The notes beneath the pieces are model-generated. The model was given only the letters and a program-made list of their open reading frames with translations. It did not search any database and was not told the origin of the DNA. The position numbers and the translations under genes are program-made. A stretch of 64,000 bases of DNA from Pseudomonas sp. MM223 (GTDB lineage Bacteria; Pseudomonadota; Gammaproteobacteria; Pseudomonadales; Pseudomonadaceae), in assembly GCA_947090765.1 (NCBI GenBank), contig OX352322.1:5945001-6009000 (forward strand), given 5' to 3'. Shown in pieces: positions 61,451 through 64,000 of this stretch (the stretch's first letter is position 1; every line of letters begins with the position of its first letter).

Positions 61451-62287
61451 TCAGTTGATGCTGTAACCCCGGCCACTGAAGCAGGCACCCAACGCCCGCC
61501 GATAGGTGTCGAGCACATTGGCCGGCGGCGCGTACGTCGCCGTCGCCGGGTCGAACCCCGATTGGCTCACCGCCCAGCGGTGGCACTGGTAGCGGTCCTG
61601 CTCCTGCTGCTGTGGCCCCTGCCCGTTCATCGGGTACGCCACCACGTCATACCCACCGTTTGCCGGTGCCACCGGTACAGGCGCAGGGGCGGCGACGGGC
61701 GGGTTGACCACCACATATTCCTGGCTGTCAGCCAGATACTGGTAATAGGTGTCGGCCACCAGGAAGAACATCGCACCACCCAGCCAGACCTCCTGCGCAT
61801 AGGGTGGCAAGTAATTGACCCGCACGCCGTAAGGCGGGGTCACCACGATGTAGCTGCCACCATGGGGGCGATACCAGTAGCCACCGGAGTAGAAGTAGTC
61901 CGCCCCCCGGTAGGGCACTTTCCAGTAGCGGTCGGGAAAATGATCGACAGTGTGCCCCGGGCGATACTGCGGCCCAGGCCCCCAGCCATTGCCGTGGCCA
62001 TCCGGGCGCCCTTGCCAGTCACCGCCGGGGCGTTGCCCGGGGCCGCCAGCTTCCCATTGGCGGTTATCGCCATGGCGCCGGGGAATATCCTGGTAGTAGC
62101 CCTGCCTTGGCGGCTGGGTCTGGCGCACTTCGTCGCGCGAGTTTAGCGAACGGCCGGGCACGCCTTCTGCCTGCCCCTGCTGGCCTCGTTCGCCATGCCC
62201 CTCACCTGGCCCTTCGGCCAAGGCCCCCAGGCTGATGCTCAAACCCAGCAAACCAACACCTGCCAACTGCCAGATGCGCGACTTCAT
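61451..62287 (-). CDS. DUF6515-family secreted/periplasmic protein (278 aa)
   Basis: From ATG 62287 (MKSRIWQLAGVGLLGLSIS) a signal peptide ending near LGALAEG is followed by a low-complexity Gly/Gln/Arg region and then a Tyr-rich conserved core (FYSGGYWYRPHGGSYIVVTPP, GVRVNYLPPYAQEVWLGG, YLADSQEYVVVNPP) characteristic of DUF6515. A C-terminal RYQCHRWAVSQSGFDPA motif is also typical. It is exported; function unknown. Confidence 0.85.
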   Translation of the reverse strand: MKSRIWQLAGVGLLGLSISLGALAEGPGEGHGERGQQGQAEGVPGRSLNSRDEVRQTQPPRQGYYQDIPRRHGDNRQWEAGGPGQRPGGDWQGRPDGHGNGWGPGPQYRPGHTVDHFPDRYWKVPYRGADYFYSGGYWYRPHGGSYIVVTPPYGVRVNYLPPYAQEVWLGGAMFFLVADTYYQYLADSQEYVVVNPPVAAPAPVPVAPANGGYDVVAYPMNGQGPQQQEQDRYQCHRWAVSQSGFDPATATYAPPANVLDTYRRALGACFSGRGYSIN

Positions 62288-62373
62288 GGTGTTCCTCTCG
62301 GTAGAAAATACGGCAAGCACAGCCAGTCTACCGTGACGGCCCCACAGGCCAATTAAATTTCCGGACAGAAAAA

Positions 62374-62394
62374 AGGGAGGCCACAGGGCCTCCC
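62374..62394 (-). terminator. Intrinsic terminator
   Basis: GGGAGGCC and GGCCTCCC form a perfect 8-bp stem with a 4-base loop, followed by TTTTTT on the minus strand. No protein gene ends here on that strand, so it probably ends a non-coding transcript starting near 62,560. Confidence 0.8.
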
Positions 62395-62575
62395 TTCTGA
62401 ATTTGTCGTCCGTGCTCGGCACTTGTGGCGCCGGCTCACCTCACACCGTCTTCTGGAGGGTGTGTAGCCCGGGGGCCAAGTGCATCCTGTTGGATGGCTG
62501 GCCGCGACCGCCCGCCTAGGGCGCGTCGCCGTGGACTGATGTCCGGGCAGTGATTCTGTTGATAAAGATACCGGA
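62374..62575 (-). ncRNA. Candidate structured small RNA
   Basis: Between the divergent Lrp-type gene and the terminator the sequence is rich in complementary segments: GCACTTG (62,418) with CAAGTGC (62,479), GGCGCCGG with CCGGGGGCC, and CACACC with GGTGTG nested inside. The minus strand ends in a strong terminator. No open frame explains it. The promoter is not clear, so the 5' end is a guess. Confidence 0.4.
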
Positions 62576-62682
62576 CAGGTTGCGGCAGAGGATTGCGAAG
62601 ATTGCTCAGATAAATAGCACTTGCGCAATTTTTCACCCTGGATTGATAATTCGCCGCAATACGAACAGAAAAGGCAAATGCC

Positions 62683-63159
62683 ATGAGCAAACTTGACCGC
62701 TACGACCTGAGCATCCTCGCCGAATTGCAGCGCGATGCGCGCATTTCCAACCAGGAATTGGCAGAACGCATCGGCCTGTCGCCTTCGCCATGCTCGCGTC
62801 GGGTCAAGCAACTGGAGGACGACGGCTACATCTCGCGCCAGGTGGCCCTGCTCGACCGCAAGAAGCTGGGCCTGAGCCTGACCGCCTATGTGCTGATCGG
62901 CATGGACCGCCACACCCCGGAGCGCTTCGAAACCTTCGAGGCGGCCATCCGCATCCTGCCGCAGGTGCTTGAGTGCAGCTTGGTCACCGGGATGGATGCC
63001 GACTATCAACTTAAAGTAGTGGTGCCGGACATGGACCATTACCAGAAACTGCTTCTAGGCAGCCTGACCCGTATCGAAGGCGTTACCAGCGTGCGTTCAA
63101 GCTTCGTACTCAACCAGGTGCTGGCCAGCACCGAGTTGCCGTTGACCCACCTGCGTTAA
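62683..63159 (+). CDS. Lrp/AsnC-family regulator (158 aa)
   Basis: The HTH reads LSILAELQRDARISNQELAER and IGLSPSPCSRRVKQLEDDGYI; the RAM/ligand domain has GLSLTAYVLIGMDRH and LLGSLTRIEGVTSVRSSFVLN. It should bind an amino acid and control nearby or distant genes. The divergent partner is the candidate RNA, an unusual pairing. No amino-acid metabolic gene adjoins. Confidence 0.9.
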   Translation: MSKLDRYDLSILAELQRDARISNQELAERIGLSPSPCSRRVKQLEDDGYISRQVALLDRKKLGLSLTAYVLIGMDRHTPERFETFEAAIRILPQVLECSLVTGMDADYQLKVVVPDMDHYQKLLLGSLTRIEGVTSVRSSFVLNQVLASTELPLTHLR

Positions 63160-63213
63160 ATGCCCAAGGTAGCCGGCGTATAATCGGCTGCTCAGCCTGC
63201 CTGGAGAACACAG

Positions 63214-63417
63214 ATGGATCCCGCCGTATTCGAAGAGTGGATGATGATCATCCTGGTCACCGTATTGATCGGTTTCATGGGCTTCATCGTCTGGGACCTG
63301 GCGAAAAAGTCCAAGGCCGGCAAGTTCGGGACGTTGATCCTGTTCTTTGTGCTGGGGCTGGGGGTGTTGGCCTTTATCATCAAAAGCGTGGTGGTGGGGT
63401 TTCTCGAAGGCGTGTGA
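63214..63417 (+). CDS. DUF2788 small membrane protein (67 aa)
   Basis: The protein starts MDPAVFEEWMMIILVT and has two hydrophobic helices (MIILVTVLIGFMGFIVW and TLILFFVLGLGVLAFIIK) around a Lys-rich loop, the DUF2788 layout. It is an inner-membrane protein of unknown function conserved in gamma-proteobacteria. It follows the Lrp-type gene by 54 bases, which contain a good AGCCTGCCTGGAG leader site. Confidence 0.85.
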   Translation: MDPAVFEEWMMIILVTVLIGFMGFIVWDLAKKSKAGKFGTLILFFVLGLGVLAFIIKSVVVGFLEGV

Positions 63418-63428
63418 GGCTCAGGAAT

Positions 63429-63552
63429 GCCGGGAGCGCTTTGCGCTCCTTTCGCGACACAAGGCCGCTCCCACAGGGATCGCACTATGGCTCGGCTTAC
63501 GCAGTACCTGTGGGAGCGGCCTTGTGTCGCGATGGGCCGCAAAGCGGCCCAC
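63429..63552. repeat. REP-like inverted pair
   Basis: TTTCGCGACACAAGGCCGCTCCCACAGG-type sequence faces CTGTGGGAGCGGCCTTGTGTCGCGA, with GGAGCGCTTTGCGCTCC and GGGCCGCAAAGCGGCCC hairpins at the ends. Confidence 0.85.
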
Positions 63553-63555
63553 GGG

Positions 63556-64000
63556 CTAGCGCTGCAATTTCGCCGGGACCTCGCGCCAGCAGCCTTGCTC
63601 CAGCCCATCCAGCGCCCAATCCCCGATCCGCACCCGCACCAGGCGCAAGGTCGGCAGCCCCACCGCCGCCGTCATCCGCCGCACCTGACGGTTACGCCCC
63701 TCACGAATCACCAGCTCCAGCCAGCTGGTTGGCACGCTCTTGCGAAAGCGCACTGGCGGGTTGCGTGGCCACAGCTCGGGCTCTTCCAGGCGCCGCGCCT
63801 CGGCCGGCAAGGTCGGCCCATCGTTCAGCTCCACGCCATCGCGCAAACGCTGCAACTGCTCGTCGCTCGGCTCCCCTTCCACCTGCACCCAGTAAGTCTT
63901 GGCCAGCTTGTGCTTGGGGTCGGCGATACGCGCCTGCAGCCCACCATCGTTGGTCAGCAACAGCAAACCTTCACTGTCGCGGTCCAGCCGCCCGGCCGGG
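63556..64000 (-). CDS. 23S rRNA pseudouridine synthase, RluE-like, cut by window edge
   Basis: The visible part begins [20 protein letters not shown], the catalytic GRLD motif with the active Asp, and continues [31 protein letters not shown] and [14 protein letters not shown] to the stop at 63,556. This is the RsuA/RluE branch of pseudouridine synthases, single-domain members of which modify 23S rRNA. The N-terminal part lies beyond base 64,000. Confidence 0.88.
   Translation of the reverse strand, partial: PAGRLDRDSEGLLLLTNDGGLQARIADPKHKLAKTYWVQVEGEPSDEQLQRLRDGVELNDGPTLPAEARRLEEPELWPRNPPVRFRKSVPTSWLELVIREGRNRQVRRMTAAVGLPTLRLVRVRIGDWALDGLEQGCWREVPAKLQR

Overview
The window looks like a chromosomal segment of a Pseudomonas of the P. 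putida group. Its GC-rich genes resemble pseudomonad proteins (glucarate utilisation, PiuC-type iron uptake, TesB, HrpB, DUF2076, DUF2788). At least nine intergenic spaces carry the REP-like inverted repeats typical of that group, with cores such as TGTAGGAGCGGCCTTGTG. No rRNA or tRNA gene was recognised.

The left part (1 to about 24.6 kb) is accessory DNA. It contains: a cut-off gene and a decayed GTPase gene; an ADP-ribosylglycohydrolase operon divergent from a WYL regulator whose promoter carries a perfect palindrome (1.2-3.8 kb); a RecB-like nuclease/RNase H-like/SF1 helicase protein with an unrecognised 493-residue partner, a 39-residue membrane peptide and a divergent HEPN protein (4.3-10.3 kb); an AT-rich satellite-like element with an inovirus Gp2-type protein, AlpA, two unrecognised proteins and a wrecked P4-type integrase (10.5-15.3 kb); a cassette pairing a hydrolase-GTPase fusion with a LeoA-type dynamin-like GTPase, bracketed by direct repeats of about 130 bp and an IS21 istA fragment (15.4-21.3 kb); a folded RNA-like segment before two small Pseudomonas-type proteins (21.6-22.3 kb); and a nuclease-like gene divergent from an XRE-ImmA/IrrE regulator and a PIN-domain protein (22.4-24.6 kb). 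This layout resembles a defence or mobile-element hotspot. The strongest candidates for undescribed systems are the hydrolase-dynamin pair and the helicase/HEPN cluster.

The right part (24.8-64 kb) is mostly ordinary chromosome: a TonB receptor with an STN domain; MFS and LysR genes; a GabP-like permease; gudD and a GudP-like transporter with a divergent FadR-type regulator and matching operators; a tightly overlapped five-gene iron operon (TonB receptor, PiuC, ABC transporter) next to a two-component system; then housekeeping and membrane genes to a truncated pseudouridine synthase at the right edge.

Four otherwise well-conserved reading frames carry single small frameshifts (near 18,856; 27,480; 46,662; 52,950). 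In the HAD and DEAD-box genes both are an extra G giving CAGGCTC. These may be assembly errors rather than real pseudogenes and should be checked first.
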